Positions 7,801-16,188 of a DNA stretch of 64,000 nucleotides are shown here, piece by piece. Source of the DNA: Sebaldella termitidis ATCC 33386 (GTDB lineage: Bacteria; Fusobacteriota; Fusobacteriia; Fusobacteriales; Leptotrichiaceae); assembly GCF_000024405.1 (NCBI RefSeq), contig NC_013517.1, positions 62,001-126,000 of the forward strand. Reading direction: 5' to 3'. How positions within the stretch are numbered: position 1 is the first letter of the stretch; each line of letters starts with the position of its first letter. The position numbers and the translations under genes were made by a program. Under the pieces are notes generated by a model. It saw only the letters and a program-made list of their open reading frames with translations. It searched no databases and was not told where the DNA came from.

Positions 7801-10079
7801 AAAAAGATAATGAAAAAATTTCAAAGAAAGAATTAGAATACAATACAGCTAAAATTTTAGAAGCTCTTAGTGACGGGATAAGAGATATTTTTAAGAATAT
7901 AAATCCAAAAGATTTCAGAGGAAGTCTTGCAAATAATATTGACTCTCTCTTTGAGAAACAATTTAATGTCTTGTTAGATGAAAAGAATCCATACAATAGC
8001 TATAAATCTGTAATTGAAGAAAAAATGAAAGAAGCTTTTGAGGGATATCAAGTAACTGGAGATTATGTATTAGACCAATCTGAATACAATAAAAGATTTG
8101 AAGAATTTTTAGACAGGCTAATTGGCACAGGTAATGAGGGGCTTATTAATTTAGCAGGTTCTATGAAAATGGAAAGAGTAAAAACAAGTTTAGATGATTT
8201 GGCTTCTACTTTAAGCCGTGCGGGAAGTGTATTGAAAGATGATTTTTTGACAAATTTATCTGTTACAGCAGAATCTCTTTCAGGTCTGACAAGTATATTC
8301 CAGAATACAAATTTAGCCGGACCAATAGGGGAAAAGATAGGTGGTTTAGGGAACTTTTTATCGCCGTTTACTTCAGTAGTAGGAACAGTTTTTGGAACAG
8401 TAAATGCCGGAGTTTCTTTGTTTCGTTCGTTTGGTATAGGAAGTAATAAAAATAAGAAACATAATGAAGAAGAAAAAAGAAAAGCTAATGAATGGTATGA
8501 AAATAAATCAAAAGAAAATGAGAATTTATTTAGTGAAATAAATACACTTACTAATTCTATACAAAACCTTACAACCAAGTTAATTCAAAATATAGCTTCT
8601 GATACCTCAGATAAGAATATTGCAAAGCAAAAAAGTTATTACAATACATTAATTGGAAAAACAGGAGATCTTTATGAAGGTCAAATAACTGCAACAGGAC
8701 ATTCAAGTAAAAAGAAAGGTCTTTTTGGTGGAAAAAAGAATTCTCACGCTACTTTAAGTCAGGGATTTGATGAATATTTTGGAAGTGTATGGAAAAATAC
8801 AGCAAGAGATTCAGGAAGTTTGCAAAGTTTTTATGATACTTACCTTCAAAACTTCGATTTGAATACTTTAAAGAGAAAGTTAGGAAAAAGTAAGCTTGAT
8901 AATAATAACATAGAAGAAGTGAAACTAAGTTTTTTACGTTTTATTGAAGATGTAAGAGTAATGGAGCAGTATTCTTTAAATTTGCCTAAAAATGGGATAC
9001 TTGAAAGTTTTGAAGGAGTGGAAGTAGCTGATTTATTTGAACTCAGAAATGAATATCAAAAACAGCTTGAGGATATTTATAAAGGGATGGGAAAAGATCC
9101 TGAAAAATATAGAGATGAGATATTAAGCACGGTAAATTCATTAATACAAAATGATCAGGTGATAGTAAGTGCTTTTCAGGATGTTAAATCAAGAACAATA
9201 GAACAATTAAGCAGCGGAAATGACGTGATTTTAGGTCTTGCAACAGGAATGGAAAGTTATTTTAGTAAATTGGAAAGTAATTTTTCAAAAGTATTTTATG
9301 ATATGAAGTTTCAGGGATTTGAAGAGAAATTTTCTAATAAATTTGAAAATTTGACAAATAACCTTGCAGATTTTAGATTATCAGGGAGAAAAGACTTTGA
9401 TAATTTTCTAAATGAGAATCTTAATTTCTGGGATTTATTTACTGATTTAAAAAATACTGAGTATATAGAAAACGATATGAAACACATAATTGATACTTTA
9501 AAAAATCAAGCCCAAGCCTCAGGGTTAAGTGATGAAGTGATAAATGCAATGTTTCCGGATGAGAAAATAAATGAAAAGACAGAGAAAATAAAAAATGTAT
9601 TAGAAAACTCAATAAGAAAAGCTCTGGAAACAAATTCATTTGAACAGTTTTCGATGAGCTTAGGAGAGAGTATTTATAATAATGTAAAGGATAGTCTGGT
9701 TAAAGCATTTTATGAAAGTCAGTCGTTTCAGACACTTGCAGATAAATATTTCCTGACTGAAGATTATAAAAATGCACTTGACGGAGCGGGAAGTTTTAAA
9801 GATGCTTACAGCATAATACAACAGAAGTTAAATGAAGTAGAGTTAAAATTACAGTCAGAAGGAATGGATTTTAGGGGAACAAATGCAGTAGATGGTAATT
9901 ATTATGGAATGTCCGGAAAACAAGAGTATAAGACTTCAGGAATACTTGATAATTCAAAAGGAGTAGAATTCGCAGTAACATTAAATAATTATGGTTTTAT
10001 GTCAAATTCAGAATTTATGAATACTTTAAAAAAGGAAATGAAAGAATTCTTGTATGAATCAGGTAAAGAAGAAGTTTAA
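4875..10079 (+). CDS. phage tail tape measure protein
   Basis: A 1734-residue protein, by far the longest in the prophage region. It is almost wholly helical and charged, with long coiled coils at about 680-1000 (many E/K heptads) and 1030-1110. A Gly/Ala/Phe-rich hydrophobic segment (about 1135-1190, including GPIGEKIGGLGNFLSPF) matches the membrane-active or inner part typical of tape measure proteins. It starts at an ATG behind GAGGAGG. The length of this protein sets the tail length; at roughly 0.15 nm per residue that would suggest a tail in the 250-nm range, which is a rule-of-thumb estimate. It lies directly after the chaperone frameshift pair and before the tail tip genes, the standard order. 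No lysozyme or peptidase motif was recognised. Confidence 0.85.
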   Translation: MATFKEVKGSYNKGLGYIKKGEKYALKGDELQKLEYKLEKRYGEFTAQMIKWSEEKSKELNRPYTEILEYSLVYANYLDMKGYDPKEIKELIKNQTELKIKIINDKGYNPTDVDGLIKGLYDQKIESLNFFGIDEKEFQKMLKKDGIIEVNLNITSDLNEKYNTFSNKTSLTNENQILDSRINRELRPYLDGFNEIYVPLKSWINSGISSAELNNEISRIEENIKNIYPYISKLKDDVIEFDSFKQQEDSNPDLAMISNKKYQEIIIKYPFLENKLLNNSDSSGLWVKNWANLESTLKEAAEQSLKDKWYDTNLLKIGKERDYILNATERNRETRSKNFHKLYQYPIEDIIKDSDVILAARDYNDLERTEKEYNKPKELKKIIDVLIKNETFKRKFGSYNEWDGNPLKQYENELLNTIAEDVAIFVKNQDSDNYEISRIMEKTDDELRTLKNGYENYNPLSEYGKYIKEEFSPKFSEQMNILKERLASAVKPVEEFDSNMKVKFDTLMKDDVIRQDLENYKKSQKISDYEKLKKDLNQRYGLADPKGGGPMPAAYLYDVYDKNFDQIQTAIKNITEYAGQSIQKNSTMHIKAFESSVKTSSEQRYKMEERKVNGKTYYIPVKKNDIPMSEAEKNLMKLTQSYNNVQRGMGKNPAAPIQKTATQTVKVQRKVQQPQRTVTYREPTKWEVMSKELKKAVKDLESKAGKMGDVILKTSDKLAKLELEKLHNFSDVMGMSESDVLFSEIGILEKQRQIALEVGKKEKVESLTAEIKEKKKKAENAKFYDDINGSYEQKTNQLNFKPSDEQYDDFKEKFAGYYDGKMENLTRLLVNGLITKNQFEKNSLDLIEEKIQRLIEMKKYDEAVKLTIEKYQAEYTKIQEDAQKDLINIREKGEVFGYRKSEIINQELEREKKLRSDSYEKNKQTEEILNKELENLNEKLEKAIKNNDKNEMKRIREEIDDKKKEKEELGTEEKAKKDNEKISKKELEYNTAKILEALSDGIRDIFKNINPKDFRGSLANNIDSLFEKQFNVLLDEKNPYNSYKSVIEEKMKEAFEGYQVTGDYVLDQSEYNKRFEEFLDRLIGTGNEGLINLAGSMKMERVKTSLDDLASTLSRAGSVLKDDFLTNLSVTAESLSGLTSIFQNTNLAGPIGEKIGGLGNFLSPFTSVVGTVFGTVNAGVSLFRSFGIGSNKNKKHNEEEKRKANEWYENKSKENENLFSEINTLTNSIQNLTTKLIQNIASDTSDKNIAKQKSYYNTLIGKTGDLYEGQITATGHSSKKKGLFGGKKNSHATLSQGFDEYFGSVWKNTARDSGSLQSFYDTYLQNFDLNTLKRKLGKSKLDNNNIEEVKLSFLRFIEDVRVMEQYSLNLPKNGILESFEGVEVADLFELRNEYQKQLEDIYKGMGKDPEKYRDEILSTVNSLIQNDQVIVSAFQDVKSRTIEQLSSGNDVILGLATGMESYFSKLESNFSKVFYDMKFQGFEEKFSNKFENLTNNLADFRLSGRKDFDNFLNENLNFWDLFTDLKNTEYIENDMKHIIDTLKNQAQASGLSDEVINAMFPDEKINEKTEKIKNVLENSIRKALETNSFEQFSMSLGESIYNNVKDSLVKAFYESQSFQTLADKYFLTEDYKNALDGAGSFKDAYSIIQQKLNEVELKLQSEGMDFRGTNAVDGNYYGMSGKQEYKTSGILDNSKGVEFAVTLNNYGFMSNSEFMNTLKKEMKEFLYESGKEEV

Positions 10080-10104
10080 ATAATCAAAGAAATTAAAATA
10101 AGAA

Positions 10105-10144
10105 AACTTCCTGAAGTCACTATTTGTAATTCAGGAAGTTTTTA
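10105..10144. terminator. bidirectional intrinsic terminator
   Basis: AACTTCCTGA (10105-10114) pairs with TCAGGAAGTT (10131-10140), with T-runs in both directions. It separates the convergent tape measure gene and the reverse-strand secreted-protein gene. Confidence 0.85.
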
Positions 10145-10152
10145 GTTATAGT

Positions 10153-10617
10153 TTATTTAGGGAAAGAGTAATTGAAATCTTCAATATAAAATGTAACTTT
10201 GTCAGGATAAATTTGAATAAGGAATGCTTCACTTTCAGGAAAGCCTGTTAGTGAAATTATGTCATTCGATTTTTTTTCTTCATCTAGGTTATAAGCCTTT
10301 TTGTATCTATCAATTAAATATCTTTTATCGTATCTCATAGTATAAGTTTGTGCTCTCCATCCTGAAAATTGTTTATTTTTATTAAAATAAAAAACAAGAT
10401 CATACATTTCAACATCTAAAAACTTAATATTTTCAAAATTAACCTGAGTATAATCATCAAATTCATAAACAGCATATTCTTTAAGTTTATAAGTTTCCAT
10501 GAGATATTTCTTAGCTTCTTCTCTGGAAGCCCCCCACTTAAGATCGCCAAACCCCCCAATAGTATTAGAAAAACTAATTGTACATAGGAATATTAATAAC
10601 AAAAGTATTTTTTTCAT
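10153..10617 (-). CDS. small secreted protein, probable prophage moron
   Basis: A 154-residue protein with a clean signal peptide (MKKILLLLIFLCTISFS, cut about residue 17-18) and no lipobox. The mature N-terminus has GGFGDLKWGASREEAKK, the 'FGxxxWGxSxEE' opening seen in small exported proteins of unknown function. The gene lies on the opposite strand inside the late tail cluster, with its own promoter (10641-10669) and a terminator shared with the tape measure gene. Such autonomous insertions (morons) are usually expressed from the lysogen and alter the host; that is inferred from layout. No enzymatic motif is visible. Confidence 0.7.
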   Translation of the reverse strand: MKKILLLLIFLCTISFSNTIGGFGDLKWGASREEAKKYLMETYKLKEYAVYEFDDYTQVNFENIKFLDVEMYDLVFYFNKNKQFSGWRAQTYTMRYDKRYLIDRYKKAYNLDEEKKSNDIISLTGFPESEAFLIQIYPDKVTFYIEDFNYSFPK

Positions 10618-10640
10618 TCTCTAAGCTCCTTTTTTTATAT

Positions 10641-10669
10641 ATGATAACCTATTTCATACTAAAAGTAAA
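10641..10669 (-). promoter_or_regulatory. sigma70-like promoter of the moron gene
   Basis: On the minus strand, TTTACT (10669-10664), 17 bp, TATCAT (10646-10641), then AGGAGC just before the start codon. This would allow expression independent of late phage transcription. Confidence 0.45.
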
Positions 10670-10844
10670 ACTAAAAATAAAATTAGCCTAACTGACAACT
10701 TTCAGGTTGACTTTTTACTATATTATGAAGAGAACTGTTTAAAAGTTAAAAGAGTCTGTAAAAGAAAGGAGAAGTTGTGATAAAAATCTAAGATTGGAAT
10801 AAATTAAAAACAGTAAAAAATATCTATGAAAAGGAGGTCATGTA

Positions 10845-13136
10845 ATGGTAGACGAGGAATATATAAAGTGTAGCTATCAAGAGGAAAATAACATAAAACA
10901 TAAGATTACATTTTTTAATATAACTAAAAATATTGATATCACTGATTATGTTGAAAATGAAACCTTGAATATTAACAAATTCATAACCAATGAAAGTAAT
11001 AGTATATCCCCTAATTCTGTTAGTCTTGAATTAAAATTTCCTGATTTTGAAGATATAGATGAAAAGATAATTACTTTCTTTGATGAAAGTGATAAATATT
11101 TTAGTGAACTTGAAGGATATTTTGATGAAAATATTTCAGAAAAGATAAAAAATATAGTTGAAAAAGACGATGAAGTAGTAATATATGATATCTTTAATAA
11201 CACAAAACTTGAACTATTTACAGGGATAGTAAAAAACCCTGTAGTAAGGCAGGAACATCTGTATAAGATTCTGACTGTAGAAATCAAGGATAAGACTGTA
11301 TTAGGATATTATAAAAGATTTGAAAAAGATGAGGTTTACCAGGGACATTATTTCTATAATTCAAGCGATAAAGAACACTCCCTTTTATATAATCTGGCCA
11401 AAAGAATAGGGTTTGATGAAGATAAAATAGAGATAGAAGAGATAAAATATTCTATAGGGGACTATATAAGGGTACCGGTTGCAAAATTTGAGAAAGAGAA
11501 AAAAATAATGGAAGAACTGGCTGAACTTGTAAAAGCAGCGGTAGGTTCTGTATATGTAACAGGAGACGGCACATTGAAAATAACAAGCCTTATAAATCAA
11601 AAAGATACCCGGAAACTTGACTATGAATTAAAGAAAGGGAATGTACTAAGTTATCTTGAGGAATGGATTGATGAAAAAGAAAATAATAAAGTGGAGGTGA
11701 CTTTTTCAGAGAATAAAACGGAGCCGAGGCAGGCAGTTTTTATACTGGCAGGTCAGAACATGGATTATGAAAGAGACGATGCAAAGATAAAAGTTCCTGC
11801 AAATACAACTGAAAATGATATTTATTGGAAAATAGAGTATATGACAGAGTATGTGAATAATCTTGAAACAACGCCGGAAGTAGTCGCCTATAAGGCAAAT
11901 TCAGACGGAACAAAGACTTATGTGAGCTATAATGAATATGATGTTGAACTGACAAATACAGAAGGAAAAGTAAAGTTTTTAAATTCAGACGGAACAGATA
12001 TATTTATCGAAAAATTTAAAATCTATGGGGAGCCTATAAAATTATACGAGAATAATACAGTCTCGTATACTGAAAAAGTCCTTGAGGATCATGAAGTAGA
12101 GCTTTATACATATGAGAACAAATATGTTCAGGAGCTAAGACATGCACAGGAAGTAGCCAAATATCTTTACTATATAAACTGTCGAGAACAAAAACACTAT
12201 AAACTCATAGTAAATGCAGCACCATTTCTGGAGCTTGAAGATGTTGTAAATTTAAAATTTGAAGACAGGGATAAAAAAATACAATTAATTAATATTTCCC
12301 AGACAGGAAGCCAGACAGAAATAGAAGCTGTTGATTTTAATATCTATCAGCCTGCAGCAGAACACTTTGAAACTGAAAAAAGTAATCTTTTTGATAAAGA
12401 TTATTTAAACAATGGATATGTAGAATATGGAAATATAAAGTATCCGACAGATAAACCGCCAGCTCCGATAGGGGTAACACCTGAGCATCAGTTCCTGGGA
12501 TTTGGAGTAAGATGGCAGGCTTTAGAAAGAACAGATATAAAAGAATACGTAATATATGTAAAATCATTGGGAAGTAACGGGCTTCCTGACGGCAGGCTGG
12601 ACACTAAATTTGGATGCGGTAATGCGACATATAAGATAGTGACAGCTGAACCGGGATCTTATGAGGTAAAAGTAGCAGCAATATCACAGGCAGGAATAGA
12701 AGGGGATCTTTCCACAGCAGTAGTTGCAAATTCTATAAAAGTAGACGGGACAGCTTTGAATGTAGATGGTGACAGTATTATTGTGGACACATCAAACCAT
12801 AGTCTTGTTTTAGGAAAAGTATATGCCAAAAATATTACATCAAATTCAATATTGTCAAATATGATTGCTGCCAATCAGATAGATGCCAACCATGTAAAAG
12901 CGAATACAATAACAACAGATAAAATACTATTTGGTGCAGGAGATGCAATACAAAAAGGGCCTGGTGGAGGAATAGTAATAAAAACTCTTGACGGGAATAA
13001 TTTAAGCGTAGTAGGAATGACAAATATATATGGAACAAGTGGATTAACAGTATATAACAATTTAAGTGACGAATCATCAACACATAAAACTGTTATTCAG
13101 GGCGGTCAAATAATTTTTTATGAGCGGTCTCCCTGA
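10845..13136 (+). CDS. tail tip / central tail protein (lambda J-like)
   Basis: A 763-residue protein with a strong AAGGAGG ribosome-binding site. Residues 1-520 are beta-rich and look like the hub and baseplate part of siphovirus tip proteins. Residues about 540-640 form a fibronectin-III-like domain (APIGVTPEHQF ... YEVKVAAISQAGIEGD). Residues about 645-705 carry the hallmark J-type repeats (SNSILSNMIAANQIDANHVK, then ANTITTDKI), and a Gly-rich C-terminus follows. J-like proteins close the tail end and bind the host receptor. The stop overlaps the next gene by 17 nt, so the two are translationally coupled. Confidence 0.8.
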   Translation: MVDEEYIKCSYQEENNIKHKITFFNITKNIDITDYVENETLNINKFITNESNSISPNSVSLELKFPDFEDIDEKIITFFDESDKYFSELEGYFDENISEKIKNIVEKDDEVVIYDIFNNTKLELFTGIVKNPVVRQEHLYKILTVEIKDKTVLGYYKRFEKDEVYQGHYFYNSSDKEHSLLYNLAKRIGFDEDKIEIEEIKYSIGDYIRVPVAKFEKEKKIMEELAELVKAAVGSVYVTGDGTLKITSLINQKDTRKLDYELKKGNVLSYLEEWIDEKENNKVEVTFSENKTEPRQAVFILAGQNMDYERDDAKIKVPANTTENDIYWKIEYMTEYVNNLETTPEVVAYKANSDGTKTYVSYNEYDVELTNTEGKVKFLNSDGTDIFIEKFKIYGEPIKLYENNTVSYTEKVLEDHEVELYTYENKYVQELRHAQEVAKYLYYINCREQKHYKLIVNAAPFLELEDVVNLKFEDRDKKIQLINISQTGSQTEIEAVDFNIYQPAAEHFETEKSNLFDKDYLNNGYVEYGNIKYPTDKPPAPIGVTPEHQFLGFGVRWQALERTDIKEYVIYVKSLGSNGLPDGRLDTKFGCGNATYKIVTAEPGSYEVKVAAISQAGIEGDLSTAVVANSIKVDGTALNVDGDSIIVDTSNHSLVLGKVYAKNITSNSILSNMIAANQIDANHVKANTITTDKILFGAGDAIQKGPGGGIVIKTLDGNNLSVVGMTNIYGTSGLTVYNNLSDESSTHKTVIQGGQIIFYERSP

Positions 13137-13443
13137 CGGTAGATTTGTTATTGTACGCCGGGGAAGGCTCCTTGGGAAAAGCTTATATCCGGAATATATA
13201 GAAGACAGAGGAACAGCTTCTTTTACAAAGGCTTTTAGCTGCAGAACTCTTTCTACCTCTTTTTATATAAGTATTTCTCCGGTTCATATACAGTCTACAT
13301 ATCCTGCCACATCAGTAATTACACCAACACGCTGGGAAGCGAACAGAACTCCTAATGTATTTCAGTTTTGGGCAGAAGCTGTAAACTGCTGTGGATGGTT
13401 TAATTGGGAAGTATATGAAATTCCTGATTCAAAAAAGCTATAA
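13120..13443 (+). CDS. small putative tail-tip accessory protein
   Basis: A 107-residue protein whose ATG lies inside the end of the tail tip gene in the +1 frame. It has several cysteines and aromatics (VNCCGWFNWEVYEIP near the C-terminus) and no membrane segment. There is no recognised family. The position suggests a tail-tip or receptor-binding accessory. Because the overlap occurs in a G/C-rich stretch, a frameshift that would fuse it to the tip protein cannot be excluded. Confidence 0.5.
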   Translation: MSGLPDGRFVIVRRGRLLGKSLYPEYIEDRGTASFTKAFSCRTLSTSFYISISPVHIQSTYPATSVITPTRWEANRTPNVFQFWAEAVNCCGWFNWEVYEIPDSKKL

Positions 13444-13498
13444 ATTTTTTAGTGTTAAGTATTAAAAAAATAAGATAAAAATACTGGAAAGGGAAAAA

Positions 13499-14134
13499 AT
13501 GTCTTGGAGAAAAGTAAATGTTTTAAAGAAAGCTAAAGTTTTTGAAGTGAAAACAGATACTCCATTTAATTTGGCAAATTATACCGGCGGCTGTTTCTGG
13601 GGAGAAACAGTTATTGATTTGGGAATAAGTTCTGTAGAAATGGGATTTAATACAATAGGTTTAAAAACAGAGCTGATTCCATTAGGAGGAAACTGGTACA
13701 AAGGAGAGATATACAGAGTTCCTTTGATTATTGGAAATAACTATAATGAATATACATATAGTACTGCAAATGAAAATGGAAAGGGAGAACGGATTGTAGG
13801 AGATACAAGAAATTTTGGACCTAATTTTGGCGGGGTTAGGTATGTTGTAAAAACAGAAGGCTGTAATCCGGAAACACAAATAATACTAAGATTTAGAATA
13901 TCGACACACAGAAATAATATTGTGAATTATACAGGAGCATTTACTGGGAATGTTACTACAACACCAATTGAATATAAAACTCCGCCAACATTAATAGCAG
14001 ATACTTTTACATGTGCTTCTTTTGAAGTAAAAAATTCATATCAAGGGTATGTGAGCTTTTTTATACAGAATTTTGTAGCAGATTCTGTTCAAAAAGTAGA
14101 CGGGACACTAAATGTCTTAGCATTGGAGGTTTAG
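13499..14134 (+). CDS. putative tail appendage protein A
   Basis: A 211-residue protein, beta-rich and Gly/Asn/Thr-rich, without signal peptide or membrane helices. AAAGGG lies shortly upstream of the ATG. It opens with WRKVNVLKKAKVFEV, similar in kind to the opening of the next gene (WYPVRTMKKVIS), so the two may be diverged copies of one virion-surface module. It is one of a run of five small genes between the tip protein and the holins. No known family recognised. Confidence 0.5.
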   Translation: MSWRKVNVLKKAKVFEVKTDTPFNLANYTGGCFWGETVIDLGISSVEMGFNTIGLKTELIPLGGNWYKGEIYRVPLIIGNNYNEYTYSTANENGKGERIVGDTRNFGPNFGGVRYVVKTEGCNPETQIILRFRISTHRNNIVNYTGAFTGNVTTTPIEYKTPPTLIADTFTCASFEVKNSYQGYVSFFIQNFVADSVQKVDGTLNVLALEV

Positions 14135-14138
14135 TATT

Positions 14139-14759
14139 ATGGGAAATTGGTATCCGGTGAGAACAATGAAAAAAGTTATTTCAAATACTGGAAATAGTGG
14201 AGATATAATAGATTTAAGAGGGTTTTCTGATGGAATACCATGGAAAAATCCACAAATTTTTTTAAGTTTATTTGGTTATTTTCCAGATACAAATATGAAT
14301 AAATATTATACTCAGGTAACAGCTTTAGGGAATGACAGATTTAAACTGGAATGTTATGCTGCGGGTTATACTTATGATACGGCAATATATCCGGGAGATA
14401 GGATGTCGTCAACTATTCTTTACGGAGAAACACATATTTATCAGGGACCGTATTATGGAGTATCTATGGAATATGTTGCAGATAGCAGTTTGGGAACAAT
14501 AGGGCAAACATGCTATGAAAGCGAAAATGCTTTTAAAAGTGTATATACCGGAGTAATGGAGGGCGGACTTTCAAATATTCATGTGGCAACATATACAGCT
14601 AACTTTTTTTCTGAAACTCAAAGAAACGGCTTAATTAAAGTAGTTAATACAGGCCTTACATACGGAGGAAGATTCAGGAATATAGCAGTTATAACAACAC
14701 CAACAAAGCTTCAGTCGGGAATTCCGATTTCCTGGGTTGCAGTGGAAGGAGATTTATAA
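14139..14759 (+). CDS. putative tail appendage protein B
   Basis: A 206-residue, beta-rich, aromatic-rich protein starting 4 nt after the previous stop. It shares size, composition and N-terminal style with the neighbouring gene product, including a 'W..V..MKK' start and many Gly-Tyr turns. A receptor-binding or decoration role is inferred from position only. Confidence 0.5.
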   Translation: MGNWYPVRTMKKVISNTGNSGDIIDLRGFSDGIPWKNPQIFLSLFGYFPDTNMNKYYTQVTALGNDRFKLECYAAGYTYDTAIYPGDRMSSTILYGETHIYQGPYYGVSMEYVADSSLGTIGQTCYESENAFKSVYTGVMEGGLSNIHVATYTANFFSETQRNGLIKVVNTGLTYGGRFRNIAVITTPTKLQSGIPISWVAVEGDL

Positions 14760-14760
14760 A

Positions 14761-15159
14761 ATGGAAAATGAAAAAATTTCAGAATCTATATCTATTGATA
14801 ATCTAATTCTGAAAAAATCTTCTGAAAAAGAAATACCTACAGAAGAATGGAAATATATAACAGAATTAAATTTAGAATATATTGATGTGTTATCTGAAAT
14901 AGCTTATAGAATTTATGATGATAAAATGTTTTTTAAAGGAAAAATAAAGTATAAAAAAATAGAAGATAATGATGATGTATTGTGTGAACTGAAATTATTC
15001 AGAACAGAACCTGTGAATTTAGATGTTTCAGCAGTAAATACAAATTATGGTGAAATTTTTAGCATAAATCGTGATGGCTATATTATAGATAAGACATATT
15101 TGAAAAATTATAACGATGAAAGAGAAATAAATCTTGATTCATTCTGTCTGAATATATAA
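14761..15159 (+). CDS. hypothetical prophage protein
   Basis: The ATG at 14761 is preferred because GGAGA lies 8 nt upstream and it starts one base after the previous stop; an in-frame TTG-type start further upstream would overlap the preceding gene without a ribosome-binding site. The 132-residue product is acidic and beta-rich and lacks recognisable domains. It is part of the same polycistronic run as its neighbours. Confidence 0.5.
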   Translation: MENEKISESISIDNLILKKSSEKEIPTEEWKYITELNLEYIDVLSEIAYRIYDDKMFFKGKIKYKKIEDNDDVLCELKLFRTEPVNLDVSAVNTNYGEIFSINRDGYIIDKTYLKNYNDEREINLDSFCLNI

Positions 15160-15180
15160 TTACCAGGAAAGGAGAAAATT

Positions 15181-15555
15181 ATGAAAACTGTAACTATTAA
15201 TAACAATTGGGTAAAAATAAGCGATTTAATAGAAAAAGACTCTGTTATTTTAGTAAGTGATGGCTCAGAGATAAATATAACAGATAATACAGATACTGAT
15301 ACAGTTAAATTTTCAAAATATAAAAAGCTGGAAAATTTTAAAACATGGAAAAAAAGTAAATTATGGATAAGATCAGGAGGTTTAAATTCAACACTAGATA
15401 TATTTGAATTAAAAACAGAAGCTATTACCAATCCAGAATTGGGAGGAGGATTTCCTTCTGGAGAGACCAGTTATGAAAATATAGGTGAAATTGAAAAAGA
15501 CATTATAAAAATTAATGATAAAATTAATATTTTCAAAATAGACATAGAAGAATAA
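15181..15555 (+). CDS. hypothetical prophage protein
   Basis: A 124-residue acidic protein preceded by AAAGGAG. The central stretch (LWIRSGGLNSTLDIFELKTE) looks like a small beta-domain and the C-terminus is helical, possibly a short coiled coil (about 100-124). There is no recognised family. It directly precedes the holin cassette and may be the last structural or appendage gene before lysis genes. Confidence 0.45.
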   Translation: MKTVTINNNWVKISDLIEKDSVILVSDGSEINITDNTDTDTVKFSKYKKLENFKTWKKSKLWIRSGGLNSTLDIFELKTEAITNPELGGGFPSGETSYENIGEIEKDIIKINDKINIFKIDIEE

Positions 15556-15838
15556 TTGGATTTAAAATTTAAGAAAATACTTTAGAAAAAAGGAAGAAGA
15601 GGATTTATATTTAGTGTAATTAATCTAGCAATATTTGTTATTATTTTATTGTTTATGTTTCTACTGTTTAAATATAAAAAATTAGAAACTATAGCAATTT
15701 TAGCAACACTTAAAGCGGAAGGAATAAGTATGATGTCAGGCTCAAAAAAAACTTGAATATGCTGTCGAATGGATTTATAATCAAAAATTATTTAGAGATA
15801 CTTTTTTATCATTAATTCCAAAAAATTTTACAAAATAG
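15556..15838 (+). pseudogene. broken LLH-like holin gene
   Basis: In one frame the sequence reads a membrane helix (INLAIFVIILLFMFLLF) followed by KYKKLETIAILATLKAEG, the layout of LLH-type holins. That frame has a TAG at 15583-15585 near its start and ends at TGA just after an 8-A run (15744-15751). The +1 frame continues convincingly as KLEYAVEWIYNQKLFRDTF to TAG at 15836-15838. No canonical start with a good spacing follows the in-frame TAG. At least one stop and one indel in the A-run are therefore inferred. Slippage on the A-run is possible but would not cure the 5' defect. Confidence 0.6.
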
Positions 15839-15926
15839 TTTATTAATATGGTATTTAATCATCAAAAATTTTTGATAGAAAAAGAAGGTAATAGTAATAA
15901 AATTTAAAATATATAGGGAGATTAAT

Positions 15927-16076
15927 ATGGATATTGCAAAATTAACAGATTTTGGAATTATAGGTATTGTACTCAGCTATTTTATCTGGAAAGATATGAA
16001 AACTTTTGAAACATTTAAAGAATTAAAGGAGTTGAATATCCGTATTGAAAAATTAGAAGATGATAATAAACAATGA
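15927..16076 (+). CDS. BhlA/UviB-like holin
   Basis: A 49-residue protein with AGGGAG 6 nt upstream. A single N-terminal membrane segment (FGIIGIVLSYFIW, about 9-21) is followed by a charged amphipathic helix (residues 24-49, K/E heptads), the standard plan of BhlA/UviB-type holin-like proteins. It lies just downstream of the broken LLH-type holin, where it may be the sole functional holin. No endolysin gene was found beside it. The size is below usual gene-calling cut-offs. Confidence 0.7.
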   Translation: MDIAKLTDFGIIGIVLSYFIWKDMKTFETFKELKELNIRIEKLEDDNKQ

Positions 16077-16188
16077 AACGAACTTATGAAGTATTAAAAG
16101 TGTTGTTTTTCATGGATTTTAAAGTTTTAATAAAAAAATGCAGATAAAATCATAAAAACTGATATAAAATAAAAGGAGGAGAAATGGA

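Noticed and set aside
7589-8578. Long reverse-strand open frames inside the tape measure gene
   Set aside because: Low-complexity Ser/Phe/Leu shadows of a Lys/Glu-rich coding strand, without ribosome-binding sites.
10707-10726. TTGACT near TATTAT upstream of the tail tip gene as a plus-strand promoter
   Set aside because: Only 8 bp between the boxes.
15744-15751. Programmed frameshift at the 8-A run of the holin
   Set aside because: The required shift is +1, while A-runs favour -1 slippage, which leads to another stop; and the 5' in-frame TAG remains. Treated as decay.
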